From the NCBI GenBank assembly GCA_013298125.1, contig JAAFJP010000007.1:62001-126000 (forward strand): a DNA stretch of 64,000 nt, in the 5' to 3' direction. Below, piece by piece: positions 25,238 to 35,143 of this stretch. Each line of letters opens with the position of its first letter. Position 1 is the first letter of the stretch. Position numbers and translations under genes: made by a program. The DNA is from Cytophagales bacterium. Lineage in GTDB: Bacteria; Bacteroidota; Bacteroidia; Cytophagales; Spirosomataceae. Below the pieces are notes generated by a model, which searched no databases, was not told where the DNA came from, and worked only from the letters and a program-made list of their open reading frames with translations.

Positions 25238-27058
25238 CTACTTTACACTCTTCAAAAACGCCTTAATCTCATGAATAAAAACCTCCCCATATTGCTGATA
25301 TTTCTGTTGCCCAACGCCTGATACATTCAACATCGCCTCTTGGGTAGTCGGTTTTTGTTGTGACATATCCGAAAGCGTAGCATCGGAGAATATGATAAAC
25401 GGAGGAATATTTTTGTCATCCGCCAAACGCTTCCGAAGTTCACGGAGTCGTTCAAACAAAGCATCCTTGATAACCTCTTTCTTGGTTTTTTCTTTCGGAA
25501 TAACCGCCTCACGTTCCGCCTGACGTTCTTCAAAAGGTTTATACCGAACCAGTTGCACTTTGCGACCTTCTTTCAAAACCGCCCACGAAGCATTGTTCAG
25601 TCGGTAGGCGTGTCCTTCGTCATACGCAATATCCATCACGCCCGAATTGAGCATTTGTTGGAGATAATCCGCCCACTCGTCAGCCTTCAATTCTTTGCCC
25701 GCCCCAAAGGTTTTTATTTCGTGATAACGGTTGTCAATAATCCGTTTATTGTTCGACCCTCTCAAAATATCAATCACCATCGTCATCGCAATTTTTTCAT
25801 TAGTTCTCGCTACTGCCGAAAGGGCTTTTTGAGCCAATAATGTAGCGTCAAATCGCATAGGAGGGTTTTTGCAGACATCGCAATTACCACAATCTTGGGT
25901 TACTTCTTCGTTAAAATAACTCAATAAAATCCGTCTTCTACAAATTTCGGCTTCGGCATATTGCTTCATTCTGTCCAATTTTGCCTCCTGAACTTCCTTC
26001 ATTTCTGCAGGTAATTCAGAATTTGCAATCATATCTTTTCGCATCATAACGTCTTGATATGTATAGAAAAGCAAGGTCTCTGCCTTCACACCATCACGAC
26101 CCGCCCGACCAATTTCTTGATAAAAACTTTCCACATTTGAGGGCATCGAATAATGAATTACCCAACGAACATTGGATTTGTCAATCCCCATTCCAAACGC
26201 AATCGTTGCCACAATCACCTGCACATCATCACGGATAAAAGCATCTTGCACTTTGGAACGGTCAGCGGCTGGCATTCCTGCATGATAGTATTTTGCTTTG
26301 ATGCCCGCTTTCTGCAAAGCCTCGGCAACGGTTTCTGTATTTTTACGACTCAAACAGTAAATAATACCAGGTTGTCGTGGACGTTCGGAAACAAAGTTTT
26401 GAATAATTTTTATCCGATTTCTGCCTGGCAAAACCGATAGCGAAAGATTGGGTCTATCAAAAGAAGAAATGAAAGTTTTGGCTTCTGGAATACCCAATTG
26501 CGTAAGAATATCCTTGCGAGTAACACGGTCGGCGGTGGCGGTTAAGGCAATCACGGGTACATTCGGGAATGCTTCTTTTAAGACGTGTAATTTGGTATAT
26601 TCAGGTCTAAAATCATGCCCCCACGTGGAAACGCAATGCGATTCATCAACAGCGAATAAGCTGATATTCAGCGATTTAATCCAATCTAAATAACCTTGTG
26701 TAAATAATTTTTCAGGAGAAATATATAACAACTTCAAATCACCGTCACGCACTTGTCTTTCAATGACAGACTGTTGATTTCCGTCTAATGAAGAGTTCAA
26801 ATATGCCGATGGAATTCCGTTAGCTTTGAGGGCTTGCACTTGGTCGTGCATGAGGGCAATCAAGGGCGAAATCACGAGCGTAAGCCCCTGCATAATGAGG
26901 GCAGGCACTTGAAAACACACCGATTTTCCACCACCCGTTGGCATCAAAACCATGGCATCTTGTCCATACAAAACCCAATCAATAATATCGGCTTGAAGCG
27001 GTCTAAATTTATCGTATCCGTAGTATTGTTTAAGGACTTGTTCTTTGGTGAGCGGCAT
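25238..27058 (-). CDS. recQ: ATP-dependent DNA helicase RecQ
   Basis: 606 residues, full length. Superfamily 2 motifs: MPTGGGKSVCFQ (Walker A), AVDESHCVSTWGHDFRPEY (DEAH-type Walker B and aromatic loop), ALTATAD, and QEIGRAGRDG (motif VI). The RQC zinc site is intact (CRRRILLSYF ... CGNCDVC), and an HRDC domain closes the protein (LFERLRELRKRLADDKNIPPF). It unwinds DNA 3' to 5' in repair and recombination. Single gene on the minus strand. Confidence 0.96.
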   Translation of the reverse strand: MPLTKEQVLKQYYGYDKFRPLQADIIDWVLYGQDAMVLMPTGGGKSVCFQVPALIMQGLTLVISPLIALMHDQVQALKANGIPSAYLNSSLDGNQQSVIERQVRDGDLKLLYISPEKLFTQGYLDWIKSLNISLFAVDESHCVSTWGHDFRPEYTKLHVLKEAFPNVPVIALTATADRVTRKDILTQLGIPEAKTFISSFDRPNLSLSVLPGRNRIKIIQNFVSERPRQPGIIYCLSRKNTETVAEALQKAGIKAKYYHAGMPAADRSKVQDAFIRDDVQVIVATIAFGMGIDKSNVRWVIHYSMPSNVESFYQEIGRAGRDGVKAETLLFYTYQDVMMRKDMIANSELPAEMKEVQEAKLDRMKQYAEAEICRRRILLSYFNEEVTQDCGNCDVCKNPPMRFDATLLAQKALSAVARTNEKIAMTMVIDILRGSNNKRIIDNRYHEIKTFGAGKELKADEWADYLQQMLNSGVMDIAYDEGHAYRLNNASWAVLKEGRKVQLVRYKPFEERQAEREAVIPKEKTKKEVIKDALFERLRELRKRLADDKNIPPFIIFSDATLSDMSQQKPTTQEAMLNVSGVGQQKYQQYGEVFIHEIKAFLKSVK

Positions 27059-27116
27059 TTTTTTATGTGATTAAGTGAATTGTAAAGTTACATAAATTTG
27101 ATTATTTACGTAAAAA

Positions 27117-27163
27117 ATAAAACCATCGTTGTGTCAGTAATTTTGACATAACGATGGTTTTAT
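27117..27163. terminator. Terminator between Rpn and recQ genes
   Basis: ATAAAACCATCGTTGTGTC pairs with GACATAACGATGGTTTTAT (one G-U position) across an 8- to 9-nt loop, 20 bp after the Rpn stop codon and upstream of recQ. Confidence 0.8.
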
Positions 27164-27184
27164 AAGGAGAAAAATTGAGAAGAT

Positions 27185-27994
27185 TTATTTATTCTCTGCC
27201 TTCATTTTCTCTACAAATTCTATACTTACAGAAGCTAAATTAGCAATTTTTTCAATTGAAAAATCTGTACCATTTAACAAACTGATTACAAATTGACGTT
27301 TTTGAGCCTCAATGCCCTTCAAATAAAGAACATCTTCTTCGATTTTAATATATTGTGATATTGAGTCCATAACTTGTTGAATATTTAACTCTAATTTACG
27401 AAGTCTTCCTAAGACTAACAACTGTTGGAAGATTTTTTGTTTTTCAAGCGTTTGAGGTTCTAATTGTTCTATTCTTTTAACCACTTCATAAACAATCTTA
27501 GAAGCATTATCGTTTCTGTAATCTCCCAAAATTGCTAAAATCATCTCTTCGGGTATATCAGATTTTAAGAATAATTGAGCATCCAGTTCCTTAAAATCAA
27601 TCAACCGATAATAAAATTTCATGTTCGGATAATCAACTCTTGCTTTCATTGTTAGCTTTTCATCTCCCAAAAATATTACGTATTGCTCTACTCGCAAGTC
27701 ATATTTTCTTACCAATAAATTCCAGTAATCAATCATTCGATGAATCATTTCATGGTCATTAGCCACCTGATATTCAATATGAAGAATAAATTTTTCTCCT
27801 CTATCGTTGGTAATTATTTTTAAGAAATCAGCTTCTCTTTCCTTGGTTCTTTGAAGTTTCAAGACAATCTCTTCTGATTCTTTGATGTTAATTTTCAGTA
27901 TTTTATGAATAAAACTATCAATCGTTGCATCAACGTTTTCTTTAAAGATTTTATCGTATAAATTCCCTTCTTCTTTAATTTCTTTTTTGCTCAT
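27185..27994 (-). CDS. Rpn family PD-(D/E)XK nuclease/putative transposase
   Basis: 269 residues, the usual length. The N-terminal half matches the Rpn/YhgA-type recombination-promoting nuclease core: ETKERE-like stretch with acidic residue in EREADFLKIITND and the ExQ element in FILHIEYQ. Such proteins cut DNA and can raise recombination; several are encoded alone, as here. There are no terminal inverted repeats or transposon partner genes nearby. Confidence 0.82.
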   Translation of the reverse strand: MSKKEIKEEGNLYDKIFKENVDATIDSFIHKILKINIKESEEIVLKLQRTKEREADFLKIITNDRGEKFILHIEYQVANDHEMIHRMIDYWNLLVRKYDLRVEQYVIFLGDEKLTMKARVDYPNMKFYYRLIDFKELDAQLFLKSDIPEEMILAILGDYRNDNASKIVYEVVKRIEQLEPQTLEKQKIFQQLLVLGRLRKLELNIQQVMDSISQYIKIEEDVLYLKGIEAQKRQFVISLLNGTDFSIEKIANLASVSIEFVEKMKAENK

Positions 27995-28082
27995 TAGTGG
28001 TTGGGGTTATTGGACAAAGATAGGTTTTTCAAATGATTTTCACTCAATCAAATAGAATCTATTAATTTTGAATAATATAACC

Positions 28083-28122
28083 CGAAGTTTCCACTTTGGA
28101 CTGTCTCGAAGTAGAAACTTCG
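28083..28122. repeat. Small inverted repeat before the M3 peptidase gene
   Basis: CGAAGTTTC (28083-28091) and GAAACTTCG (28114-28122) form a 9-bp perfect stem just 15 bp before the ATG at 28138. It may be a dispersed hairpin repeat or a leader structure. Confidence 0.4.
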
Positions 28123-28137
28123 ATTTACAAATCAACA

Positions 28138-29871
28138 ATGAACCAAATGCAACAAACCATATCCACCACCCCGCCCGTCCGCAAGTTTTTGGGCGAGGAA
28201 TTTGAACTCACTTCTTGGGAAAGTGTAAAACCTTTTTATGAAAATTTAGTAAAACGCACCATCACAAATGCCGACGATTTACGCAAGTTTTTTGCCGACC
28301 GTTCTGAATTAGAAAGCTATCTTTCTGAAAACTTTGCTTGGCGATATATCAAAATGACTTGTGATACTTCTGACAAAGAAATCAAGGCTCATTTTGACCA
28401 ATTTGTAGGTGAAATCCAACCGCAATTGGCTGAATATGACGATGTTCTGAATCAAAAAACGCTTGAAAATCCATTTTTAGAAGAACTGAAAGATGCTGGT
28501 TTTGACATCACGATTCGAGGAATGAAAAAAGCTACGGAGATTTTTAGAAATGAAAATATCCCACTTTTTACTGAAATCCAGAACCTTTCGAGTGAATATC
28601 AGGCAACCGTTGGGGCAATGACCGTTGAGATTGACGGGCAGGTAAAAACCCTCCAACAAGCCAGCGTTTTCTTGGAAAATACAGATCGTTCTTTGCGTGA
28701 ATCGGTTTATCATAAACTTCAAGAAAGACGTTACGCCGACCATGAAAAGATGGACGAAATTTTCAATAAACTAACTCAAATACGCCATCAAGTGGCTATA
28801 AATGCAGGTTTTGAGAATTTTAGAGATTATTCTTTTGCTTCATTAAAACGCTTTGATTATACCGCCAACGACTGTTTTGTTTTCCACGAAGCTGTTGCCG
28901 AAACAGTTGTTCCGATTTTGAATGACTTGATGAACGAACGTAAAAATGCCTTGAAATTGGACGAACTTCGTCCTTGGGATAGAGCGGTTGATACAGAAGG
29001 TCGCCCCGCTTTGCATCCTTTTAATGGTGGGGAAGATTTACTGAATAAAACCATTGAATGTTTCACAAATCTTGACCCATTTTTGGGTGAATGTCTCCGC
29101 ATTATGAAGCGAATGGGACGTTTAGATTTGGAATCGAGAGTCGGTAAAGCCCCAGGCGGTTATAATTATCCTTTGGAAGAAACAGGTTTTCCGTTTATTT
29201 TTATGAATGCCTCTTCGTTGATGCGTGATGTCATTACGATGCTTCACGAGGGCGGTCATGCAGTCCATTCAATCGTTACTAAGGACCTGACCCTCAATAC
29301 GTTTCGTAATTTTCCATCGGAGGTTGCAGAGTTGGCTTCAATGTCGATGGAGTTGATTTCGATGGATCATTGGGATGTGTATTTTGATAATGAAGAAGAA
29401 CTGAAACGGGCAAAAATCCAGCATTTAGAAGACATCATCAGTACGCTTCCATGGGTGGCAACGGTTGATAAATTCCAACATTGGATTTACGAAAACCCAA
29501 CGCACACCACCGCAGAACGCACGGAGGCATGGACACGCATATACGAGCAATTTGCGGATAGCACCACGGATTGGTCGGGCTTAGAAAAATACAAGGCGAC
29601 CATGTGGCATAAGCAATTGCACATTTTTGAGTTGCCTTTTTATTATATCGAATACGGCATTGCTCAATTAGGAGCGATTGGCGTTTGGAAAAACTACAAA
29701 GAAAACCCTCAAAAAGGCTTGCAAGGCTATCTAAACGCCTTAAAATTGGGTTATACCAAACCGATGGGCGAGATTTATGCTGCTGCCAATATTCCATTTG
29801 ATTTCTCAAAAAATCATATTGCTTCTTTGATGGATTTTGTGAGAGCGGAGTTGGCGGTTTTGAAGGGGTAG
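28138..29871 (+). CDS. M3 family oligoendopeptidase
   Basis: 577 residues from ATG at 28138; the track start at 28096 would translate through the small hairpin and was not chosen. The zinc motif HEGGH is at 370-374 (MLHEGGHAVHS), and the third ligand Glu follows in EVAELASMSMEL. This is the PepF/thimet-type domain architecture with an N-terminal helical part. It digests short peptides in the cytoplasm; no signal peptide is seen. Single gene followed by a terminator. Confidence 0.93.
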   Translation: MNQMQQTISTTPPVRKFLGEEFELTSWESVKPFYENLVKRTITNADDLRKFFADRSELESYLSENFAWRYIKMTCDTSDKEIKAHFDQFVGEIQPQLAEYDDVLNQKTLENPFLEELKDAGFDITIRGMKKATEIFRNENIPLFTEIQNLSSEYQATVGAMTVEIDGQVKTLQQASVFLENTDRSLRESVYHKLQERRYADHEKMDEIFNKLTQIRHQVAINAGFENFRDYSFASLKRFDYTANDCFVFHEAVAETVVPILNDLMNERKNALKLDELRPWDRAVDTEGRPALHPFNGGEDLLNKTIECFTNLDPFLGECLRIMKRMGRLDLESRVGKAPGGYNYPLEETGFPFIFMNASSLMRDVITMLHEGGHAVHSIVTKDLTLNTFRNFPSEVAELASMSMELISMDHWDVYFDNEEELKRAKIQHLEDIISTLPWVATVDKFQHWIYENPTHTTAERTEAWTRIYEQFADSTTDWSGLEKYKATMWHKQLHIFELPFYYIEYGIAQLGAIGVWKNYKENPQKGLQGYLNALKLGYTKPMGEIYAAANIPFDFSKNHIASLMDFVRAELAVLKG

Positions 29872-29875
29872 AAAC

Positions 29876-29917
29876 AAAAATCCCTAACAAATCTTACAAG
29901 TTGTTAGGGATTTTTTT
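29876..29917. terminator. Terminator after the M3 peptidase
   Basis: AAAAATCCCTAACAA pairs with TTGTTAGGGATTTTT across a 10-nt loop, followed by a T run, directly after the stop codon. Confidence 0.9.
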
Positions 29918-30330
29918 ATGACGTAATAAATTCTAAATCAAGGACTTAGCTTTGAAAATTTGTTAGTTCTATATCAGTTTCTGTAGAGTAAGTAGTCCAA
30001 TAAGATTTTAAAAAAAATATAGGATTGATAATCAGTCACTCAAATAGTTACTTCAAATTAAACGACGTTTTTGTTTACCACAAAAGTATCAAAAGAAAAC
30101 AAAGTATTGATTTTTTAAAACTATTGATACCTTTTGATTCTTTGTAGTGAATAAAGTAAACGTCGATTATTAATATTCGACTACTTGTCGTTTATTTATG
30201 TTCATATTTTAATTCGTTCCACAAAACTGTCATAGAACCAAAAATATTACAAGAAGAATTAGTTTGAACGAAACCTTACAAACTCTTTTTTTCTACTTTA
30301 ATACGATACCGACAATAGAGAGCCTTCCCC
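29918..30330. other. Gene-free stretch holding MITE-like copy A
   Basis: No open frame of interest was found. The stretch is AT-rich and contains the palindromic element at 30042-30186. The rest has no recognisable signal apart from being downstream of both neighbours (the M3 peptidase and GH78 genes converge here). Confidence 0.6.
30042..30186. mobile_element. MITE-like palindromic element, copy A
   Basis: A ~145-bp element with ends AAATAG...CTACTT, then inner inverted repeats around AACGACGTTT and AACGTCGA. Its sequence aligns along its length with the reverse complement of 38442-38588 (shared blocks ACCACAAAAGT, TCAAAAGAAAACAA, GTGAATAAA). It encodes no protein. No clear target-site duplication was seen. 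Confidence 0.72.
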
Positions 30331-33072
30331 CTAATACTCAATATTATAAACCCCAGACCCCGCCTCAAATTCAAGCCCTTTATCCGTCTTTTTTACATTT
30401 TGAAAACCTAAACTTGCCATAAATTGTTCCCCCGCATTTGCTCCATTTTTATTTTTGGGTAAAGTGATTGTAGCAGTCGTATTGGCAGGAATTGTGAAGG
30501 TCAATTTTATCTTTCCATCCTCTTTATATTCCCAAGCCGAAGCAATTTCTCCGTAAGGGCTATTCAAGGTTGACTTTGCATATTTCAATTTCGTTGAAGG
30601 CTCTGGTTTCAAATAAAAATGCTTGTAACCCGTTGATTTTGAGTCAATTTCAATTCCTGCAACAACTCTATACATCCAGTCGCCAACGGCTCCGTAGGCG
30701 TAATGATTAAACGAATTCATAGTAATTTCTTGGAAAGTGCTATCTACTTTCTGACCGTCCCAACGCTCCCAGATGGTGGTTGCACCCATTTTTACAGGGT
30801 ATAACCATGAAGGAAATGTTTCCTGTAAAAGTAAATCATACGCTACATCCGTATATCCATTTTTTGTAAGTACATGACATAGATAAGGCGTACCCAAAAA
30901 GCCCGTAGAAAGGTGATTTTTACGGTTTTTTATGTCCTCTACTAAATGTCCAGCCGCTTTACTTTGGAGGTTTTCGGGCAATAATCCAAACATCAAAGCC
31001 AACACATAAGCCGTTTGAGAATCAGAGGCAACCCGTCCAGAAGGCGTTACATAATTTTCATTGAATACTTTTTTGACGTTCTCAAAAACCTCTCCGTACA
31101 TTTTGGCATCGTCATTTTTGCCCAAAGTCAAAGCCGCTTCTTTCAATAAACTGGCGGAATAGGCATAAAAAGCAGTGGCAATATAATCTTCATTGGTATA
31201 GCCGTCTGGTTCAGTAAAACTGCTCATGGCGGGTTTGTAATAAAGCCAATCACCAAACACACTTCCCTTCCTCCAAATGTATGAATCTCCTGATTTTTTA
31301 CGGATATAATCTACGTAGGCTTTCATGCTTGGGTACTGATTTTCAAGGAGTTGTTTGTCTCCGTAGGTCAAATACATCGTCCAGGGAGCAATCACCGAAA
31401 CATCTCCCCAACCTGCCGAAGTTGGCACGGTATTGAGGTTCATTTTGTCTAAAATATTAGGTACTACAAAGGGTACAGAGCCATCTGGGGCTTGGTCGGC
31501 GGCAACATCTTTTAGCCATTTAGTAAAGAAAGCCGATACGTCAAAATTGTAGGCTGCTGTTCTACAAAACGCCTGAGCATCGCCCGTCCAACCCAAACGC
31601 TCGTCTCGTTGTGGGCAATCGGTTGGCACATCCACAAAATTGCCTTTTTGCCCCCACTGAATGTTATGTTGCAATTGATTGACCAAAGGATTTGAACACT
31701 CAAAAGTACCCGTTGGCTTCATGTTTGAGTGAACAACTACGCCCGTGATATTTTCGGGTTTCAAGTCCATGCCTTCGATGGCAACGTATCTGAATCCCAT
31801 GAAGGTAAATCTTGGTTCATACACCTCCTCACCTTCGCCTTTGAGCGTATAGGTGAGCATACATTTCGCCTTTCTGAGGTTTTCAGTATAGAAATCTCCG
31901 TATTTATCCAAGACTTCTGCATGGCGTAAAACGATTTTTGTGCCTCTCGCTCCGCTGACTTTTAGTTTTATCCAACCTACCATATTTTGCCCCAAATCTG
32001 CTACTAAAAGTCCTTTGGGTGTTCGGAATATTTTGATGGGCTTTAACTCCTCAATACGTTCAACTTTTGCCCCTTCCGAGGCAATAAGATTCTTGTTATC
32101 GAACGTTGCAGTTGTTACAGCAGTCCATTTTGAGTCGTTAAAATTAGCCTCATTCCAACCTTTTACCTCACGAGTAGCATCATAATTTTCTCCATCATAA
32201 ATTTCATTTACGATGATTGGACCATCATTGGTAGATTTCCAAGAACCGTCCGAAAGCACCCAATCTTCCGTTCCATCGGTATATTTTACGTAAATCTGGC
32301 ATAATAATCCTAAGCGTTTTCCGTAGTAACCCTTGTTGTTCATCCAACCTAATGTACTCCTAAACCAACCTTCTCCCAGCATTGCACCCACCGCATTTGT
32401 GCCTGATTTTAGCATATTCGTAACATCATAAACTTGGTATTGCAAACGCTTGTGGTAGGCAGTCCACCCAGGCGTAAGCACCTCATTACCAACCTTTTGA
32501 CCATTCAAACTCAATTCATAATATCCGTGACTCGTTACGTAAGCACGGGCGTAAGTAATCTTATTTTTCAAAGCAAAACTTTTTCTCAATAGCCACGCTG
32601 GCGATTTATCCACTTCTGACATTGCTTGTGTGCTTGGTTCAATCCATTGGGCTTTCCAGTCATTGACCGACAACATTCCCATTTCCCACGAGGCAGTGCT
32701 ACTCCAAGCCAACTCACGCCCTTGATTATCCCAGATTTTTACTTGCCAAAAATAAGACTTGCCCGATTGCAAAGCCGCACCTTTATAGACTTGAAGAATG
32801 GACTCGCTCGAAGGCGTTTTACCAGAATCCCAAACAAGGTTTTTCTTATCAAAGGTTTGATTTAAAGATACCCGAATTTGATAGGCATTTTGTAAGATAT
32901 TCTTTTCGGAAGACTTCAATTTCCAACTTAATCGAGGATTTAAAACATCAATACCCATTGGGTTTTGCTTGTGTTCGCAAGTCATTTCAGTAATTTGAAC
33001 TTGCGAAAAAGTGGCAGAAATAATTAGAAAGAAGAAAAAGCAGAAGCCCATAGTTTTTTGAGTAATTTTCAT
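30331..33072 (-). CDS. Alpha-L-rhamnosidase, GH78
   Basis: 913 residues, full length with signal peptide (FFFFFLIISATFSQ). Domains in order: Fn3-like N-terminal region, beta-sandwich carbohydrate-binding part (ARAYVTSHGYYELSLNGQKVG), the catalytic alpha/alpha barrel with the acid/base region DCPQRDERLGWTGDAQAF and TTIWERWDG, and a C-terminal beta domain. It removes terminal L-rhamnose from glycans or glycosides in the periplasm or outside. It is divergent from the GntR/LacI-like regulator at 33205, which probably controls it. Confidence 0.95.
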   Translation of the reverse strand: MKITQKTMGFCFFFFLIISATFSQVQITEMTCEHKQNPMGIDVLNPRLSWKLKSSEKNILQNAYQIRVSLNQTFDKKNLVWDSGKTPSSESILQVYKGAALQSGKSYFWQVKIWDNQGRELAWSSTASWEMGMLSVNDWKAQWIEPSTQAMSEVDKSPAWLLRKSFALKNKITYARAYVTSHGYYELSLNGQKVGNEVLTPGWTAYHKRLQYQVYDVTNMLKSGTNAVGAMLGEGWFRSTLGWMNNKGYYGKRLGLLCQIYVKYTDGTEDWVLSDGSWKSTNDGPIIVNEIYDGENYDATREVKGWNEANFNDSKWTAVTTATFDNKNLIASEGAKVERIEELKPIKIFRTPKGLLVADLGQNMVGWIKLKVSGARGTKIVLRHAEVLDKYGDFYTENLRKAKCMLTYTLKGEGEEVYEPRFTFMGFRYVAIEGMDLKPENITGVVVHSNMKPTGTFECSNPLVNQLQHNIQWGQKGNFVDVPTDCPQRDERLGWTGDAQAFCRTAAYNFDVSAFFTKWLKDVAADQAPDGSVPFVVPNILDKMNLNTVPTSAGWGDVSVIAPWTMYLTYGDKQLLENQYPSMKAYVDYIRKKSGDSYIWRKGSVFGDWLYYKPAMSSFTEPDGYTNEDYIATAFYAYSASLLKEAALTLGKNDDAKMYGEVFENVKKVFNENYVTPSGRVASDSQTAYVLALMFGLLPENLQSKAAGHLVEDIKNRKNHLSTGFLGTPYLCHVLTKNGYTDVAYDLLLQETFPSWLYPVKMGATTIWERWDGQKVDSTFQEITMNSFNHYAYGAVGDWMYRVVAGIEIDSKSTGYKHFYLKPEPSTKLKYAKSTLNSPYGEIASAWEYKEDGKIKLTFTIPANTTATITLPKNKNGANAGEQFMASLGFQNVKKTDKGLEFEAGSGVYNIEY

Positions 33073-33204
33073 GGAATTAAGTATTTTGGAATATTTGAAG
33101 ACATTTTTTCTTAAAAGGATATAAATTTTTACAAGAATAAGTCAAAAAAAGGTTAAAATTGTCATGTAGTCGCCTGTTTGGTGATAATAATGTAGATAAA
33201 AACA

Positions 33205-34215
33205 ATGTACAAACTCAAACTAAATCCCAACGATAAAACGCCCAAATACAAACAAATTATTGAGTCGGTAATGGCAGATATTGAGCGAAATGTTTTAAAG
33301 AAAAACGAGCAATTACCCTCTATTTCTGAACTCAGTGAGGAGTATTATTTGGCTCGTGATACCGTGGAAAAAGCCTATCGTGAATTGCGAGAGAGGGGCT
33401 TCATTACGTCTGTACAAGGGAAGGGATATTATGTGAATAGCGGTGAAAACAAGAAGATGAAAATTCTCTTGATTTTCAATAAATTAAGTTCTTATAAAAA
33501 GCTGATTTACTATGCTTTTTTGAAAGTTTTGGGCGATAAGGCTTCTGTGGATTTACAAATTCATCACTACAACGCCCGACTTTTTGAGGAGATTATTGAT
33601 AAAAACTTAGGGAAATATAATCACTATGTCGTGATGCCTCATTTCTTTCCAGAAGAAGATAAATATTTGGCAATCAAAGTATTAGAGAAAATTCCAAAAG
33701 ATGAATTAGTATTGTTGGATAAAGATTTACTCGATTTCAAGCATGAATGTTTAACGGTTTATCAAGATTTTGAAAGGGACGTTTCGGAGACTTTGGATAA
33801 CGCTAACGACTTAATGGAAAAATACAAAAAAGTCGTTTTGGTGTTTCCGAGTGATGGCAATTATCCCATCGAAATTGTGCGGGGAGTTCGGTATTTCTGT
33901 GTAAATTCAAAGAAGGAATTTATGATGAAAGAAAGCGTTGAAAATGAGATTTTGCAAGCTCAAACGGTATATTTAGTAGTGGAAGAAACGGATTTAGCGG
34001 ATTTAGTCAAAAAAGCAAGAATGTCAAGTTTTATGTTGGGTCAAGATATTGGAATTATCTCTTTCAACGAAACAACCTTGAAGGAATTATTAGGTATCAC
34101 AGTCATCACAACCGACTTTGAAACGATGGGCAGAACGGCGGCGGCTTTGTTATTGGATAATAAAAAAATTAAAGTAAAAAATCCGTTTTATATGATACGA
34201 AGAGAAACGTTATAG
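33205..34215 (+). CDS. GntR-type regulator with LacI-like sugar-binding domain
   Basis: 336 residues. Residues 1-75 form a GntR winged helix (PKYKQIIESVMADIERNV ... SELSEEYYLARDTVEKAYRELRERGFI, VQGKGYYV). The remainder is a periplasmic-binding-protein/LacI-like effector domain (VVLVFPSDGNYPIEIVRGVRYF, IGIISFNETTLKELLGITVITTDFETMGRTAA). This architecture is known from sugar regulators of Bacteroidota. Divergent from GH78, so rhamnose or a rhamnoside is the likely effector (inference). Confidence 0.87.
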   Translation: MYKLKLNPNDKTPKYKQIIESVMADIERNVLKKNEQLPSISELSEEYYLARDTVEKAYRELRERGFITSVQGKGYYVNSGENKKMKILLIFNKLSSYKKLIYYAFLKVLGDKASVDLQIHHYNARLFEEIIDKNLGKYNHYVVMPHFFPEEDKYLAIKVLEKIPKDELVLLDKDLLDFKHECLTVYQDFERDVSETLDNANDLMEKYKKVVLVFPSDGNYPIEIVRGVRYFCVNSKKEFMMKESVENEILQAQTVYLVVEETDLADLVKKARMSSFMLGQDIGIISFNETTLKELLGITVITTDFETMGRTAAALLLDNKKIKVKNPFYMIRRETL

Positions 34216-34344
34216 TTCTGGGTTCAGAGTTTAAACGTTCGTTTTACTCCATCATTCATTCTAACATTGAGTTACATGAAATCAATCACCCGTACATACG
34301 TAAAAAACTACTTGGACCAACAATCAATCAAACAAATGAGTATG

Positions 34345-34352
34345 TATATTTG
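34345..34352 (+). promoter_or_regulatory. -7 box of lipB
   Basis: TATATTTG, a perfect TAnnTTTG element, lies 17 bp before the GTG start at 34370, giving a short leader and supporting that start. Confidence 0.55.
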
Positions 34353-34369
34353 CAGAAATAACGTAAATC

Positions 34370-35104
34370 GTGTCCCAAAACAAATCCACCATATTTCAAA
34401 ATTTAGGTTTAATTGACTACCAAACCGCTTGGGATTATCAAGAAAAACTCCATGCCGAAATCGTAGCTATTAAACTTGAAAACAGAAATTTATCGCCTGA
34501 AAATCAATTAGATACGCCCAACTATATTCTCTTTTGTGAACACCCACACGTTTATACACTCGGTAAAAGTGGTAAACCTGAACATCTTTTATTAGATGAA
34601 AAAGGTTTAGAGGATTATGGAGCCAAATATTACAAAATCAATCGAGGAGGAGATATTACCTATCATGGCAAAGGGCAATTGATTGGCTACCCGATTTTGG
34701 ATTTAGAAAACTTCTTTACGGACATCCACAAGTATATGCGATTTTTGGAAGAAGCTGTTATCAAAACTTGTGCAGATTTTGGGATTGAGGCAGGTCGTAT
34801 TCAGGGGCTTACGGGTGTGTGGATTGACCATATTTCACTCCAAAACCCAAGAAAAATTTGTGCGATGGGCGTAAAGGCAAGTCGCTGGGTAACAATGCAC
34901 GGTTTTGCTTTGAATGTCAATACGGATTTGAGTTATTTTAACTACATTGTTCCTTGTGGTATCGACGATAAAGCGGTTACATCTATGGAAAAGGAATTAG
35001 GTCAAGTTGTTGATTTTCAAGACGTTTCGGATAAAATGTTAAAAAATTTAGAGGAAATATTTGATACAAGCCCCCTAACCCCCAGAGGGGGATATCGGGC
35101 GTAA
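34370..35104 (+). CDS. lipB: Lipoyl(octanoyl) transferase LipB
   Basis: 244 residues from a GTG at 34370. It transfers octanoyl from acyl carrier protein to the lipoyl domains of 2-oxoacid dehydrogenases. Family motifs: CEHPHVYTLGKSG, RGGDITYHGKGQLIGYP, Lys169 in GVKASRW, and the catalytic Cys196 in IVPCGID. The last ~11 residues (SPLTPRGGYRA) are encoded by the left arm and centre of a dispersed hairpin repeat, so the native C-terminus has probably been replaced. Followed by a small conserved gene. Confidence 0.95.
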   Translation: MSQNKSTIFQNLGLIDYQTAWDYQEKLHAEIVAIKLENRNLSPENQLDTPNYILFCEHPHVYTLGKSGKPEHLLLDEKGLEDYGAKYYKINRGGDITYHGKGQLIGYPILDLENFFTDIHKYMRFLEEAVIKTCADFGIEAGRIQGLTGVWIDHISLQNPRKICAMGVKASRWVTMHGFALNVNTDLSYFNYIVPCGIDDKAVTSMEKELGQVVDFQDVSDKMLKNLEEIFDTSPLTPRGGYRA

Positions 35105-35135
35105 ATTTTAATTCCTCCTCTGGGGGTTAGGGGGC
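35068..35135. repeat. Long hairpin repeat overlapping the lipB 3' end
   Basis: AGCCCCCTAACCCCCAGAGG at 35068 pairs with its complement ending at 35135 (24-bp arms, one mismatch, 20-nt loop). It is far more GC-rich than its surroundings, encodes the LipB C-terminus, and lies before the next gene. Confidence 0.8.
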
Positions 35136-35143
35136 TACCAATT

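Noticed and set aside
27185-27994. Rpn nuclease as part of an intact transposon
   Set aside because: No terminal inverted repeats, target duplication or partner genes were found beside it.
18914-29997. AAGTAGTC motifs at about 18914 and 29990 as extra ends of the 145-bp element
   Set aside because: An 8-mer of this composition is expected a few times by chance in 64 kb, and the flanks do not continue to match.
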